A stretch of DNA of 64,000 bases from Copromyces sp. CBS 386.78 (taxonomy: Eukaryota > Ascomycota > Sordariomycetes > Sordariales > Sordariaceae), in NCBI GenBank assembly GCA_030685235.1, contig MU839161.1:124001-188000 (forward strand). Reading direction: 5' to 3'. Shown here in pieces: positions 22,341 through 33,023 of the stretch; positions within the stretch are counted from its first letter, which is position 1; each line of letters opens with the position of its first letter. Under the pieces are notes generated by a model. The model did no database searches. It had not been told where the DNA came from and was given only the letters and a program-made list of their open reading frames with translations. The position numbers and the translations under genes are program-made.

Positions 22341-24157
22341 GTTGAGTGTGGTGATGGTTGCTTTGTGAGGTAAAGGTAGGTGCGCAACACTTGTAAGGTG
22401 GGGGAGTGGTAGAGAGAGGTAAGAGTGAAGAAGTTGGTGATGAGACTCGATCAGGTTTTGTTTAAGGGCCTTGTTTGTCGATGTTTTTTTTTTTTTTTCT
22501 ATCACAGCAGATTGGTCACGGGCACACGTCGTGGAGATAGACTTTTTTGAAGCGCAATGACATTACGTGATGACTCAGATATTGGAGACGGGGTGCATGG
22601 AGGGGCTCGAGGGGAAAAAAGGTACGTACTACAACTTCGAACAAGACAAAGGTACCGTACGGAAGGAAGTAGTGTTGCAGTGTACGGAACACAAACCTGG
22701 AAGAAGTTGGAGATTTGTCAATTTGTAAGGTCCGATGGACGGGAGGAGGTCTGAGAGCCCCGCCGTTGATCCCGGCGTTGCCCGGGACAGTCTCCAAATG
22801 GAGTCACTTTCTTCAATTGTATTAGTCATTTCGAGCTCGTGGAAGCCAATCAAAGCGAACTAGATATCCGCTCCTAGTATCTCTCGGCCTCACATATTCT
22901 CGTCTGATCCGGCAGTCTGACTGACTACTTGTCAGGGCTAGAATCGCCTCGTCTGAACCCTGTGCTGGAATTGGGAGAAAGCACGAACGGTACTTGGGGG
23001 TTGCGGTGCGCGGGAGCGTTTTTTACCCCCTCTCCATAAGAGAGGGGGTGGAAAAAATGTGGGCCGGTAAAATAATCTGGGACAGCACAGAACACCACCA
23101 GATCAATCTATATAATGATAGAAATCACCAGATCTCTTGTTTACTATATATACTTCCTATCTAGGTAGTCTCCGCAACCTTATGGCATTTTTACGTTGAT
23201 AAAAGTGGCGATGTGCATATAGGTGTTTATATAGGGATGGGTCACACTATTAGCATATTTCTATGCTGTCCCAGATTATTTTACCGGCCCATATTTTTTC
23301 CACCCCCTCTCTTATGGAGAGGGGGTAAAAAACGGTCCGCCGCACCACCGCAACCCCCAAGTATCGAGTGTCGTTCCTGCATCAACGAAAATTTCTCTGT
23401 AACCCCCGGCCTCGCTTCCTCCTTCCTCAATTCTGAATGGATATTTCCGTCAAACTTTGCTTGTCACACAGTGGAGTCAGTTTACCCTCTTGTGCCAATC
23501 AGACTCCCCCCGAAAGGCTTCCGGGTCGGGTTAAGCGGGAGGGGTTGAGGAGGAGAAAAGTTCACGGACCTTTGATCGGGAGTCGTGTGTGACTCGTTGA
23601 CAGGCCGAGACAGGAGATTCCCGCTGCTCTGCACCCGCCGCTGATACCAGGCCGTGAACATTGCACAGACCCCCCGAGTGGCAACAGCCAATCCCACTAC
23701 AGTACTCGACGATACTACCATCCCCGCCTATGTTCGGCTTTTGTCAACCGGGGCCCATGGGGTCGGTGATATCAACACGTGTGTTTGCGAGAATTGGCTT
23801 TCTTTCTGGATTTACACCACGGTCATTCCCAAGTCACACAGCAAGGTTACAGTAGCCGATCCGACGAAGAGTCATCATCGAACCACATCTCCAAATCTTG
23901 GATTCCAATGGGGAAGGAAACATACCCGAACTGTTGAAATCCTATCACTTATAGAGAAATTCCGATATCGCACCATCTTCTACACTCGTTCACCTGGTGT
24001 AATCAAAGACCCATCAAAATTCACAGTCATCGAGTGACTCAACCACATCCTACCATATCACATTTGATAACCGACCACAGCATTCCTCCCTCCATTGACC
24101 CGGAATAGCACATCACTTCCTACCTACCAACCACCACATACCCTCGACAACGACACA
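22341..24157. promoter_or_regulatory. shared divergent promoter region of pdx-1 and pdx-2
   Basis: 1.8 kb between the start codons of the two vitamin B6 synthase genes, so both promoters must lie here. Seen: a run of about 16 T near 22,485-22,498 (poly-A on the pdx-1 sense strand) and a foldback element at 22,991-23,363. No convincing gene. Co-regulation is an inference from the layout and from the known partnership of the two subunits. Confidence 0.5.
22991..23363. mobile_element. foldback MITE with TA ends
   Basis: Left arm 22991-23087 and right arm 23264-23363 are inverted copies: identical over about 68 of the inner positions except one mismatch (ATGTG against ATATG), with a less conserved patch near the outer third (left CGCGGGAGCG, right copy three bases longer). 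The outer ends read TACTTGGGGG and CCCCCAAGTA, so the element can be read as 369 bp bounded by TA dinucleotides, the target duplication of Tc1/mariner-type elements. Each arm also holds a small palindrome (ACCCCCTCT...AGAGGGGGT). The middle 176 bp is AT-rich with no coding capacity. It is not visibly RIP-mutated. Confidence 0.75.
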
Positions 24158-25144
24158 ATGACCGTCGACGCCGTAACCCCCAAACAAATAACAGTCGGCG
24201 TTCTAGCCCTCCAAGGCGGCGTAATCGAGCACATCTCCCTCCTCCAAAAAGCGGCTGCCCAACTATCATCACAACAATCAACAGAGTCCTCCTCAACATC
24301 GACACCACAGTTCAGCTTCATCCAAGTCCGCACCACCGCCCAACTCTCGCAATGCGACGCCCTCATCATCCCAGGAGGAGAAAGCACCACCATGGCCATA
24401 GTCGCGCGTCGACTGGGGCTGCTTGATCCGCTACGGGAGTTTGTCAAGTAAGTCCTCCTTGGTGCCTTCACTCTTTTTTTGTCCTCAACGAACTTTCCAC
24501 TTTCCCCTTTACCTCTCCAACTCCTTCCCCTATACCAGCCCAAAAAAAGCGAAGAAGAGGAAAAGAGGAAAAAAAAAACCACTAACCCCACCCCCCCTCC
24601 TCACAGAGTCCAACACAAACCAACATGGGGTACCTGCGCCGGCCTAGTCATGCTTGCCTCCGCCGCCTCAGCGACCAAGCAAGGCGGCCAGGAACTCATC
24701 GGCGGACTAGACGTTAAAGTCCTAAGAAACCGATACGGCACCCAGATTCAGAGTTTTGTCGGGGATTTGCGGTTGCCCTTCCTGGAAGAAGAGAAGCCGT
24801 TTAGGGGCGTGTTTATTCGGGCGCCAGTGGTGGAGGAGATTATGACTTCTGGCTCTTCTGCCTCTGGTAATACTCAGGATGGCAGTGAGGAGGGACAAGG
24901 GGGAGATGAGATTGCCAAGCTCAAGGAGAGGCAACGGACAGAAAAGGTTGAGGTTTTGGGGACTTACCCTAAGCCACAAGGGATGGGAGAAGGGGAGGAT
25001 ATCGTCGCGGTGCGGCAGGGGAACGTATTCGGAACGAGTTTCCACCCCGAACTTACGGATGATGTGAGGATACATGTCTGGTGGTTGAAGCAAGTTGTCC
25101 AGGGGTTGGGGTCGGGGAGGAAGGGTACTCAGACTCAGTCGTAA
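24158..25144 (+). CDS. pdx-2: pyridoxal 5'-phosphate synthase glutaminase subunit Pdx2/SNO
   Basis: Exons 24158-24447 and 24607-25144 give 275 residues. Pdx2 hydrolyses glutamine and channels ammonia to Pdx1. It is a class I glutamine amidotransferase: GVLALQGGVIEHI at the start, IIPGGESTTMAI (oxyanion region), WGTCAGLVMLA with the nucleophile Cys, and GTSFHPELTDD with the His and Glu of the triad. GGLDVKVLRNRYGTQIQSF is typical of the SNO branch. Two low-complexity inserts (SSQQSTESSSTSTPQ, and a Ser/Gly/Glu stretch before the last motif) make it longer than bacterial PdxT. The intron (24448-24606) is 159 nt with a long C/T-rich tract. It is transcribed away from pdx-1. Confidence 0.96.
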
Positions 25145-25629
25145 CTCTCAAAGGGGACTTTCTGATACGGCTGGTTGAAGTGACTGAAGCAGATCGGGGC
25201 GGCCTAGTGACCGTGGAGATGGTATCTCGGCGCTCATTTGAAAGTTGAAGTTGAGCTGCTCTGCGATGAGTTATGTGATCCAAGAGAAGCCGAACCATAC
25301 TATCTGCATCCTGATACAGTAGCAACATAGCAGCATCAAATCAAGAACGCAATGTTGGTCAAAGGGCAGGCAGGACTTGGCAGCATCACAGCGCCTCTTG
25401 TCTCCGCGCACATCATCTTGAGTACGCCGACGCACCGCCTTTCGATATCCGATTGACCACGAGGTGGTGCTTTTTTCCAAAAGAAATCGAACTGAATTTG
25501 CAATCTACCTAGTATGTGTATGTGTTGAAAATTTCCCCTCTTATCCAAAAACACACAAATTGATCTCCAAACTTTCGTCTATCAAGAGAAATCCACCACA
25601 AGCTCAACACCGTTTGCTAGGGAAACACA
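25145..25629. other. intergenic, convergent 3' flanks
   Basis: 485 bases between the convergent pdx-2 and SNTX-GTPase genes. No gene is recognised. Confidence 0.5.
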
Positions 25630-28600
25630 TCAACCAGACACACTACCACCGAACCCAAGAAACCGAGCGAGTCTCGAAGCTTGCAGCCGAATCGCAACGG
25701 TGGGGTCCCAGTGAGAATCCACCTCCATCGCCATCGGATCCCTCTCCCCTCCGAGTCTTCCCTCATGCGAGACATGGATAACCTCGTGATGCGGCACCGG
25801 GCTTCCTTCACTCCTGAGTCTCCCTTCATTCGAAACATGGACGACTTCGTGCGGATAACCGGAATGCACAGGACCATGTCCAGACATCGAGGCCAGCGGA
25901 GCGAATCGGTTGGACGTTGTCATCAGCCTGCTTCCGTCCTTGTTTCGACGGCTTGTCAACTTCCCCTTGCTGGCCTTTGTCCAGTGTGACCCGGCCGACA
26001 CGTTGTATGACCGCTCCCGGAACGAACCCTCGGCGGCTTTCTCATTGACCGTAACGATTCTCCGAAGATCTTCGCCAAAGTGTGGCAGACTGTACAAGCT
26101 GTCGACGAGCTGCCGAACACCTGTGTCATCAACGACGCGGTCCGAATCGCCTCTCTCCATGGCCTCGGTCAGGACTTTGACTTTCTGGACGTGTTCGGCC
26201 CTGTACTTTTCGAGCATCTCCAGAGTGTCCTTCTTGCCTCCAGCCTTAATCTTGAGACGCTCCTGGTTGATCAGATGGTCAACATACTCAATGGTGGCAT
26301 CGTTGTAAGGTTCAATGGCGTGGCGCTTGAGAAAGAAACCGAACTGAATGGCTGCTTCTTGGACTTGAGCATACTCGATTTGGAACTCTGCCACCGCCTC
26401 CTTGCGCATGTCGATGGCCTTTTGCTGAAGCGTGAGTTTGGATGCCCACCGAATCAGATCCTGCGCGATGTTTTTGTCCTCGTATCTGTAGGTCATGGAT
26501 CGATAGTCGTAGTAAATGTGCATGTGGTCCATGTAGTTGTGGCTGCACACCCTGCAAAAATCATTATGCATAGCCCAGCAGTCCTTGAGTGCAGGATCAC
26601 CCTTCGTGTTTCTCTTGACGCTGTTTCCAAGACCACAAGGCTTGTGGCACATTTGCTTATAGACAATCACCGTCTCATCACGTCCTTGGAAGTCGCTTCG
26701 TACCTCAACGCAGTCGTGATGGGTACAGATTGTACGAGGCGCGTCCACCTCATACGACTCGACGCTCTCGCGTTGGACATACAGACTTTTCTCGAGTTCA
26801 TCTCTGGAAAGCTTCCCGGTCTGGAGTTGTTTGATTTCATCGTTGTTGACCGCAATTGTACTTGCAATTTTTTGGGCAATAAGCGCCATCGGCTCTGTCA
26901 ACTTGAGGATCAAGTCACGGGTCTCATTGAGGTTGATGGTGCTGCGGACGTTGTGAGGCGGAAGTTCCCCGACGTACTTGACAAGTCGCCTACACTCGGC
27001 CACAGAGTACTCCCAGCTTCTCATGTTGTCTTCGAGGAGTCCCATGTCGATACCTTTCTTCTGAGCAGCTAGATAGCGAAAACTCTCCGAGTCAAAGCAG
27101 TACACATTCTGCTCATACAGGCCTAGCTGGACCGTAGTGTAGTTGCTCAGAAGGGCCTCCAGGGGCTTGAAGGTGTCGCCTGGCTTGTAGTTCGAGCCAC
27201 GGGTATTGGTGAATCCGAAGACAATGTTGGCGGCTGCGTTACGATGCAGCTGGGTCAAGAGTTGCTTGATGCAAAATCGGAACATGACCGTTAATCGAGA
27301 GGCATTGGGCTTGAGAAGAATCAATATTCCGTGAAGTTTCTTGTATGTGCGAAGGACATGAAGAATGTCGGCCATGTTCTTGTTGTCCTGTTCCAAGCCT
27401 CTGGTATCGCCGATGCCAGGCGTGTCAATGAGTCGAACTCTTGTGTTGTCAATATCAACAGTGTACACGGCAGTTGACTGGGTGGCTGACTGCCCACGAG
27501 CTCCATCGTGCTCACTTTTGCTGGACCCGATCTTGATATCCTTCTGAACAAACTTGCCTCTCCCATCTGAGTCGTCCGTAAGCTGAGTACTGAAGGAGCA
27601 GGGTATCACCCACTTCAAGTCATCCGCCTGTAGAGCATCCTCAAGCGTGTCGTAGCTCAGGTAGTTGACAAACGCGTTGATCCATGTCGACTTTCCCACG
27701 CCAGTTTCGCCCAGAATCAATATGTTCAATTCGTCGAAGGGCTTCAGGTTGTTGAGGAGTTGAGAGAGCACAGGACGTTCGTACCGTGCCCATCTTGCCC
27801 CGTGCCTGCGATCTTGGCACTTGAAGTCCCAATGGTCGAAGGGAGTGGCTCCGCAGTCACAGTAGAGACGGTCATCAACATGGCCGTACTCGACGAGTGA
27901 ACGGCACAAAGCACAAATCCACTGGCAATGTAAGGTCTGATCACAACCCGGACGAGGACAGGGGACCTTGACAGGACGTCTTTGAACCGGCTTGGTATTG
28001 ACGGAGCTATCCAGCCACTCTTGGTCATATTGCATGATGCAGTTGGATGCCAGGATCTTGCGATGTTCCAGTAGATCCTCAATGAATACACGGCCGCTCC
28101 GATATTGGCAGATGAAGACTTTGTCCAAGAGGTTCCCGGCAGCATCGCAATCGACGGCAAGGAGCAATGTCCGGTTGCCTTGAAGGGAAGACAACTCCTT
28201 GAAGAGGTGAATTGTCTCATCCCACTCAGGGGAATTCCGTAGACTGCTGTTGAAGTTGAGGACAAACGCGTCATCGTAGTTCCCGCGTGAGAGAATAGTG
28301 GTCGGAGAGGTTGAGCCGTAGCCGATGTAAGTCGCTCCTAGGCTGGTAATCTGATCCTTGAAATCAAGTGTTCCACGGTGGATTGCAAAGAGCGCGGAGC
28401 TTCTCGGGTGACAACTCACTGCCCTCAACCCCTACAAGCAAATTGCGCAGACTGTCTTCGTTTACTCTGCCATAACGGACGTCTTTGAGAGTTTCTGCAA
28501 AGCTTGCTTTGAAGGCAAACTCCTCAGTCTTGACGGGGCGGAGCTTCCGCACAATGAGGCGCAAGTGATCGGACGGAATAGCAGTGGGGCACCCCTTGCA

Positions 28601-29549
28601 ACGGGCAACGTAGTTGTTGAACTTTTGTTGTGCATCTGCCCAATCGTCCAGGAGCTGAATGAAGTACGTCAGGTAATCAACGTTGGGTTGGTGAATGACA
28701 GGCTGATGTTGGATGTCGATGAGGCGAAGCATGGAGAGCAGCGATACGGGCATAAGAGTGTACTGGATAGGCTTTCCCTTGGCCTCGTTGGTGGCGCAGA
28801 GGCGGCTGCGAAGGTCATGGATGAAAGCAGTCGAAGAGGGCAGCCGGCGGCTGTGGATCACCTGTGAGACCATTGTCCAGGACTGACAAAGTACTTTCAT
28901 GAAAGATGCTGTTGCCGTCGTCATACTGAACTATTTCCTTCGACGGGCCGTATTGGACTAGCTCTGTTGAAGAAAACTCGATGGCATGTGTGGCTTCGAG
29001 GGCAGCCTGGAGCAGACTCTCAAACACCTTGTCGAGGGATTGCTGGAGAGGAGCGAGTTGTGTTGGGTCGTCGGCCTTGGTGCGGGCTGTGACGATGAAT
29101 TGAGCACCCCAGGTGATGCCGGTGACCACGTGGGTCGCGTTGGCGCTATCGAGAACGTCGGGTATGATGAGGTCCTTGACACCACTGGCAGTGAGATTGA
29201 GTTCCTCCTCAGCCGTGGTGATTGTATAATGCAAGGAAGAATGGGCAACATGGCCGGAAGTTTTGTGATGGTCCGTCAAGTAGAGGCCACAGCCGTCAAT
29301 GGGAGAAAGACCTGCAAGAATGCTTGCTCCGAGCTCGGTTCCAACACCAAGATCAGCAAGCTTCTGGCGGAACATTGTTGCCTTGCTGAGTTTGGCAGTC
29401 GAATTGACCTTTGCCTGAGAGTCAACTGCATTGGCTGGTGTCTCTTTGAAGAGCGAGTGAGGAAGGAAGGTGTCGGTGCGGGAGTCGTAGAGTGTTCCCA
29501 GGCCAACTTCGTAGCCCAGAGCCGGACGTGTAACCACAGGCGAGGCCAT
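25630..29549 (-). CDS. SNTX/MACPF-like domain fused to P-loop GTPase
   Basis: Best model: exons 29549-28927, 28850-28420 and 28337-25630, 1253 residues. Both introns (76 and 82 nt, donors GTATGA and GTGAGT, acceptors CAG and TAG) restore frame but are not certain; frameshifts are the alternative. The first roughly 350 residues resemble the N-terminal half of stonustoxin-like proteins (LGTLYDSRTD near the start, then a YLTD strand), a branch of the perforin/MACPF superfamily, with a helical FAT-like part after it and a thioredoxin-like segment at about 350-450. Residues about 478-525 hold a Cys-rich zinc-ribbon-like block. A GTPase follows, with G1 GETGVGKST (about 561) and G3 DTPGIGD (about 656). 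Next are a second Cys/His block, coiled coil, and a tail with a duplicated 25-residue unit. No signal peptide, so probably cytosolic. Function unknown. Confidence 0.75.
25740..25865 (-). repeat. tandem duplication in the tail of the SNTX-GTPase gene
   Basis: Two adjacent copies code for closely similar units, each containing HEV(V/I)HVS(N/H)EGRL. They lie near the C-terminus and are diverged at several positions, so the duplication is not recent. Confidence 0.6.
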
Positions 29550-30323
29550 CTTGGCCGTGGTGAAGATGGAAAGAATGATGTGAAGGATATGGAAGTAGTA
29601 GGTACGGTAGGCTTGGTGTCGATGGTAGAGGGTGATGAATGGTGTCAGTGTGAGTGCATCGAGGTCCTTCTTTCCTCGGGAGTTGATACTGCCTTTATGA
29701 AAGAGGAAGGTCCAGTCTCCACAACCTCCCGAGAATGCAACCGAGTAACAAGAAGGGGGGAGAACTCTCAAGTCACTCTCATGCTCGGTGGTCACTTCCC
29801 ATCGTGGAGAGTTGGACACCATGCCATTAGCCGTTACTGGTAGGTACCAAGTTGTGTCTGCCATCTGGCGAGAGAAACGGTATAGCTAAGGTACCTGTTA
29901 CAACTGAAGTCATTGTACCTCAAGGCAGCGATAAGAATACCGGAGTCGCGTTTCCACCCATCCCTTCATGATTTTAATTCCCTCTTCATGGTAGGTCATC
30001 GGGTCATGTCCTCAACGTGTCTTCCTGCAGCAATCCACGAGATGCCGGCAATGTTCCGCTCGGGGCTGTTTGCCGATACGATGCAAACGAAATCTGGACT
30101 GCCACGTCTTGGCCAGGACTTCTCACAACGGCTTGACGGCTAGAGAGCGGCTCTCAAAACGCCTCCAAACACTTCGCATGCCAGAGGCCCAAGTGGAAAT
30201 GACTTTGGACGTAAGATAGAAGATCGAAGACAGGGAAAGAATGGTCGTTATTGAATGAGTCCTGACATCGCAAACAACATCTATCACGACGGAATGGCTT
30301 GCCGCGGCGAGTTTAGTTGACTA
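29550..30323. other. intergenic, SNTX-GTPase promoter side
   Basis: 774 bases upstream of the SNTX-GTPase start and downstream of the next minus-strand gene. The frame of exon 1 remains open to 29864, but it does so without a protein-like composition. No gene is recognised. Confidence 0.45.
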
Positions 30324-32213
30324 TCAAAACGCCTTCCCAACAGTCGTCCCCGAAGCACTCGACTCCGTCCTCACCAACGTCTCCTCCGACCCCAACGCTT
30401 CGGCACCAGCACCAGCACCACCAGCATCGCCTGCTGAGACATTCTCAGAACCTGGTACATCCGTCTCCAACCTTTCTATTCCATAATAGTCCTCCACATC
30501 GCTCCATTGACTGCGCAGGCTTTCACTTCTTTCATGCACATACCGACCTCGCTGACCTTCCAACGTCCCGGTCCTCCCAAATTGATCTTGTCCGCCCTCG
30601 CTATAATGACTCTCCCCGCTCTCCAGACTTTCGCTCCTCCCAAGTCCGTACCCAACACCAGCTTCTTTCTGACTTGCCGTAGTTATGCTGTCCTCACTAC
30701 CCATGGCCATGGGCGACGCCATAACTGCCAATGGCTCATTATTCCCGTAGGAAGCCTGGCTTCCGCTTCCTTCGCTGGACTGGGTCCCCGGGCGGCTGTC
30801 CCCGCTCTCCTCGCAGCTCTCGCTGATGGTGCTGAACGTACTGAACCGCTTGACAGTAGTAGCTTTCGCAGCAGTCTTCCCGACATCCTTCCCAACGCCA
30901 TCTTGTGCTTCCGATTGAAGTTTTCCAATGTCCAACGGGACGTCATGTTCCTTTTCCAGAGCTTGCTTCATCTTTTCCTCCACGCTTAGATTTCGTTTAT
31001 GCCCGCTTCCACCCTTTCCTCCCCCGAGACTCGGGACCGCTTCCCCGGTCCCCTTCCCCTTATCTGCGCCATCACTAGCACCACCGCCACCAAACCCCCT
31101 CGCCAATGCTGCTTGATTCCGTCCAAGACGAGCATCCCGCATCTTCATGTGCCAAAGCACATAACCGATAACTGCCATGACTGCTAACACCCCGACCACA
31201 GAGACCAGTGCGATGGCGACTTTGGCTTGGGAGGAGAGGTACTCGTTTGAGGAGGACTTGGTATTGTTTAAGGAGGTGTCTAGGGAGGCATCGACGGAGG
31301 TGTTGGTGGTGGAAGCAGCCATTGCGGGAGTGTTGGTTGTTATTGTGGAGGAGGAAGAAGTAGTGTAAGAGTGGAAAGAGGGCGAGGGGGATGATGATGA
31401 GGAGGAATCCGTGGCTAAAGCTATAAATGCTGGAACGGAATCGGTTGGTGAAGGGGTTGTGAGTGTGAGTGAGGAGGAAGAGTTTGTGGCTATTGCGATA
31501 AACTCAAGACTGGCAGGGTCGGTGGATGAAATTTTGATTGAGAGAAAGGTGGTTGATGGTGGTGCTAGGATTGTGCTGGTTTCGTTTTCGGTTGCTGCCG
31601 TGGGCGTGGCGGATGTTGATATGGATGGCGATTGTGTCTCCAGTACTTCAGGTTGGGATGAGGAGTCGGGCACGGCGAGAATGGCTGCATCTGTGGCCTC
31701 AGCTGGAGACGGAGTGACTGTGGATGTTTCTGCCAGGGTTTCGCTAGGTACGGAAGCAACAACTGGTGTACTAGCGATAGGAGTGCCCGGTGAATCAGAT
31801 GTGGAAACTCCCGTCGTCTCCGTCGGTGGTGACGCAGCCTGTTCCAAATCTTGAACAGTGGCTTCTTCTGGGGGCGCTGTCTCTGGCTGAACTGATTCAG
31901 AAGCTGCTGGCCGATTTGACATTAGATATTGTGGTGATCCTCCGCCCTCAAGTTCTTCGTCATTAACCCCTGTAGATCGCGCGGGGTGGTCGGCTTCTGG
32001 ATCGGCTGGTACTGGTGTTTCTGCCTCTGTGCTGGAATCGACTGAAACTGCCGGGCTCGATTTCGAGAAAGTGTTTGACGAACTGCCTTCGGTGGGTAGA
32101 CTCGAGCTTGCTGTTAAGGCATTGTCTCCGCTTGATGTGCCATGATCCCCAGGTTCTGAGAGCTGAGCTGCGGCCAGCGCAGCATGCAGAATGAGTGGAC
32201 GTATGACCTGCAT
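30324..32213 (-). CDS. Ser/Thr-rich single-pass membrane protein
   Basis: A single exon of 629 residues. The order is: signal peptide (MQVIRPLILHAALAAAQ), a long Ser/Thr/Pro/Glu-rich extracellular region (about residues 18-325) suited to dense O-mannosylation, one transmembrane helix at about 330-352 (VAIALVSVVGVLAVMAVIGYVLW), then a basic stop-transfer and a cytosolic tail rich in Ser, Gly and Glu. Two related stretches FIAIATNSSSS and FIALATDSSSS point to internal duplication. The layout is that of fungal cell-wall stress sensors (Wsc/Mid2 type), but there is no WSC Cys domain and the sequence itself is not recognised. The ATG at 32213 fits the signal peptide. It is divergent from the She9/Mdm33 gene. 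Confidence 0.75.
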   Translation of the reverse strand: MQVIRPLILHAALAAAQLSEPGDHGTSSGDNALTASSSLPTEGSSSNTFSKSSPAVSVDSSTEAETPVPADPEADHPARSTGVNDEELEGGGSPQYLMSNRPAASESVQPETAPPEEATVQDLEQAASPPTETTGVSTSDSPGTPIASTPVVASVPSETLAETSTVTPSPAEATDAAILAVPDSSSQPEVLETQSPSISTSATPTAATENETSTILAPPSTTFLSIKISSTDPASLEFIAIATNSSSSLTLTTPSPTDSVPAFIALATDSSSSSSPSPSFHSYTTSSSSTITTNTPAMAASTTNTSVDASLDTSLNNTKSSSNEYLSSQAKVAIALVSVVGVLAVMAVIGYVLWHMKMRDARLGRNQAALARGFGGGGASDGADKGKGTGEAVPSLGGGKGGSGHKRNLSVEEKMKQALEKEHDVPLDIGKLQSEAQDGVGKDVGKTAAKATTVKRFSTFSTISESCEESGDSRPGTQSSEGSGSQASYGNNEPLAVMASPMAMGSEDSITTASQKEAGVGYGLGRSESLESGESHYSEGGQDQFGRTGTLEGQRGRYVHERSESLRSQWSDVEDYYGIERLETDVPGSENVSAGDAGGAGAGAEALGSEETLVRTESSASGTTVGKAF

Positions 32214-33023
32214 TGCTTATGTATATAAAAAGTGAGCAAACACGAGGGATTGAATGAGGGTTAACGTTATCGACAAGGGATGGAAAAGACGGGAAGCCTG
32301 GTTGATAGCGACCAGGTATAACTGAAAGTCAGTCGAAAAAAAGAAACCCCTACGAACTTTTATGTGAAAAGAAAGAAAGAGGAGAACACATGATGAAGAA
32401 GGTCTCGACCCTCGAGGAGTCAAGGCGGAGGAAGGGCGGGCGACAACTCGCGAACTACCGGGTGACGGAGCCTTGGGGAAATTTTGACTTGTGCGTCAAA
32501 CATCGCACGGGAAACGTCACTGTGAGTGCCCTTATTGTCCGCATCACGGTGATGCCGGAACCCCTTCCGGACGACGAGTGTATCACGTCGACTTGGGCCC
32601 CTTGAGGATGAGGAATTCAGGGGCTTTGTTTAGGTCGTGATGCCCAAACGGGGATAGTCCCGGAGTGGCCAAGAAGGGTTAGGGTTGTGTGATGATCCCA
32701 ACGTGCAAGGCGGTGAGGGAGCTGAGGGGATATCGGACGGCAGAAAGTTGGCGTGGTGGGGCCGGTTGGGTGGATGGGATGGAATTGGGAGAAAGTTGGA
32801 ATTAGCTCGTCACTGCTCTCCTCCGGCTGCCGGTTCCTTCTCAAGTTTGCCGGCAATTCCCCCAAACTCCAAGTCGCGCGATTGCTGGCACCACTCGACC
32901 GCATCCAACCGCCGACGACGACCACAACACACTCGTTCGTTGCAACTGACCCAGATCTCTCCCCCCTCTTTCCGCCCCGTCTGGTCTGGGTTGGGCCACC
33001 CATTTCTTTCTCTCTCTACAGCA
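32214..33023. other. intergenic, divergent promoters
   Basis: 810 bases between the membrane-protein gene and the She9/Mdm33 gene. It contains GGGTTAGGGTT (32676-32686), a telobox-like motif. No gene is recognised. Confidence 0.45.

Noticed and set aside
26080..27072. Plus-strand open frame of 330 codons
   Set aside because: It lies antisense to the GTPase region of the SNTX-GTPase gene and mirrors its codon bias; there is no family-like sequence.
28338..28926. Two frameshifts in the SNTX-GTPase gene
   Set aside because: Both frame changes can be explained by introns of normal size with acceptable signals (28851-28926 and 28338-28419). Kept only as an alternative.
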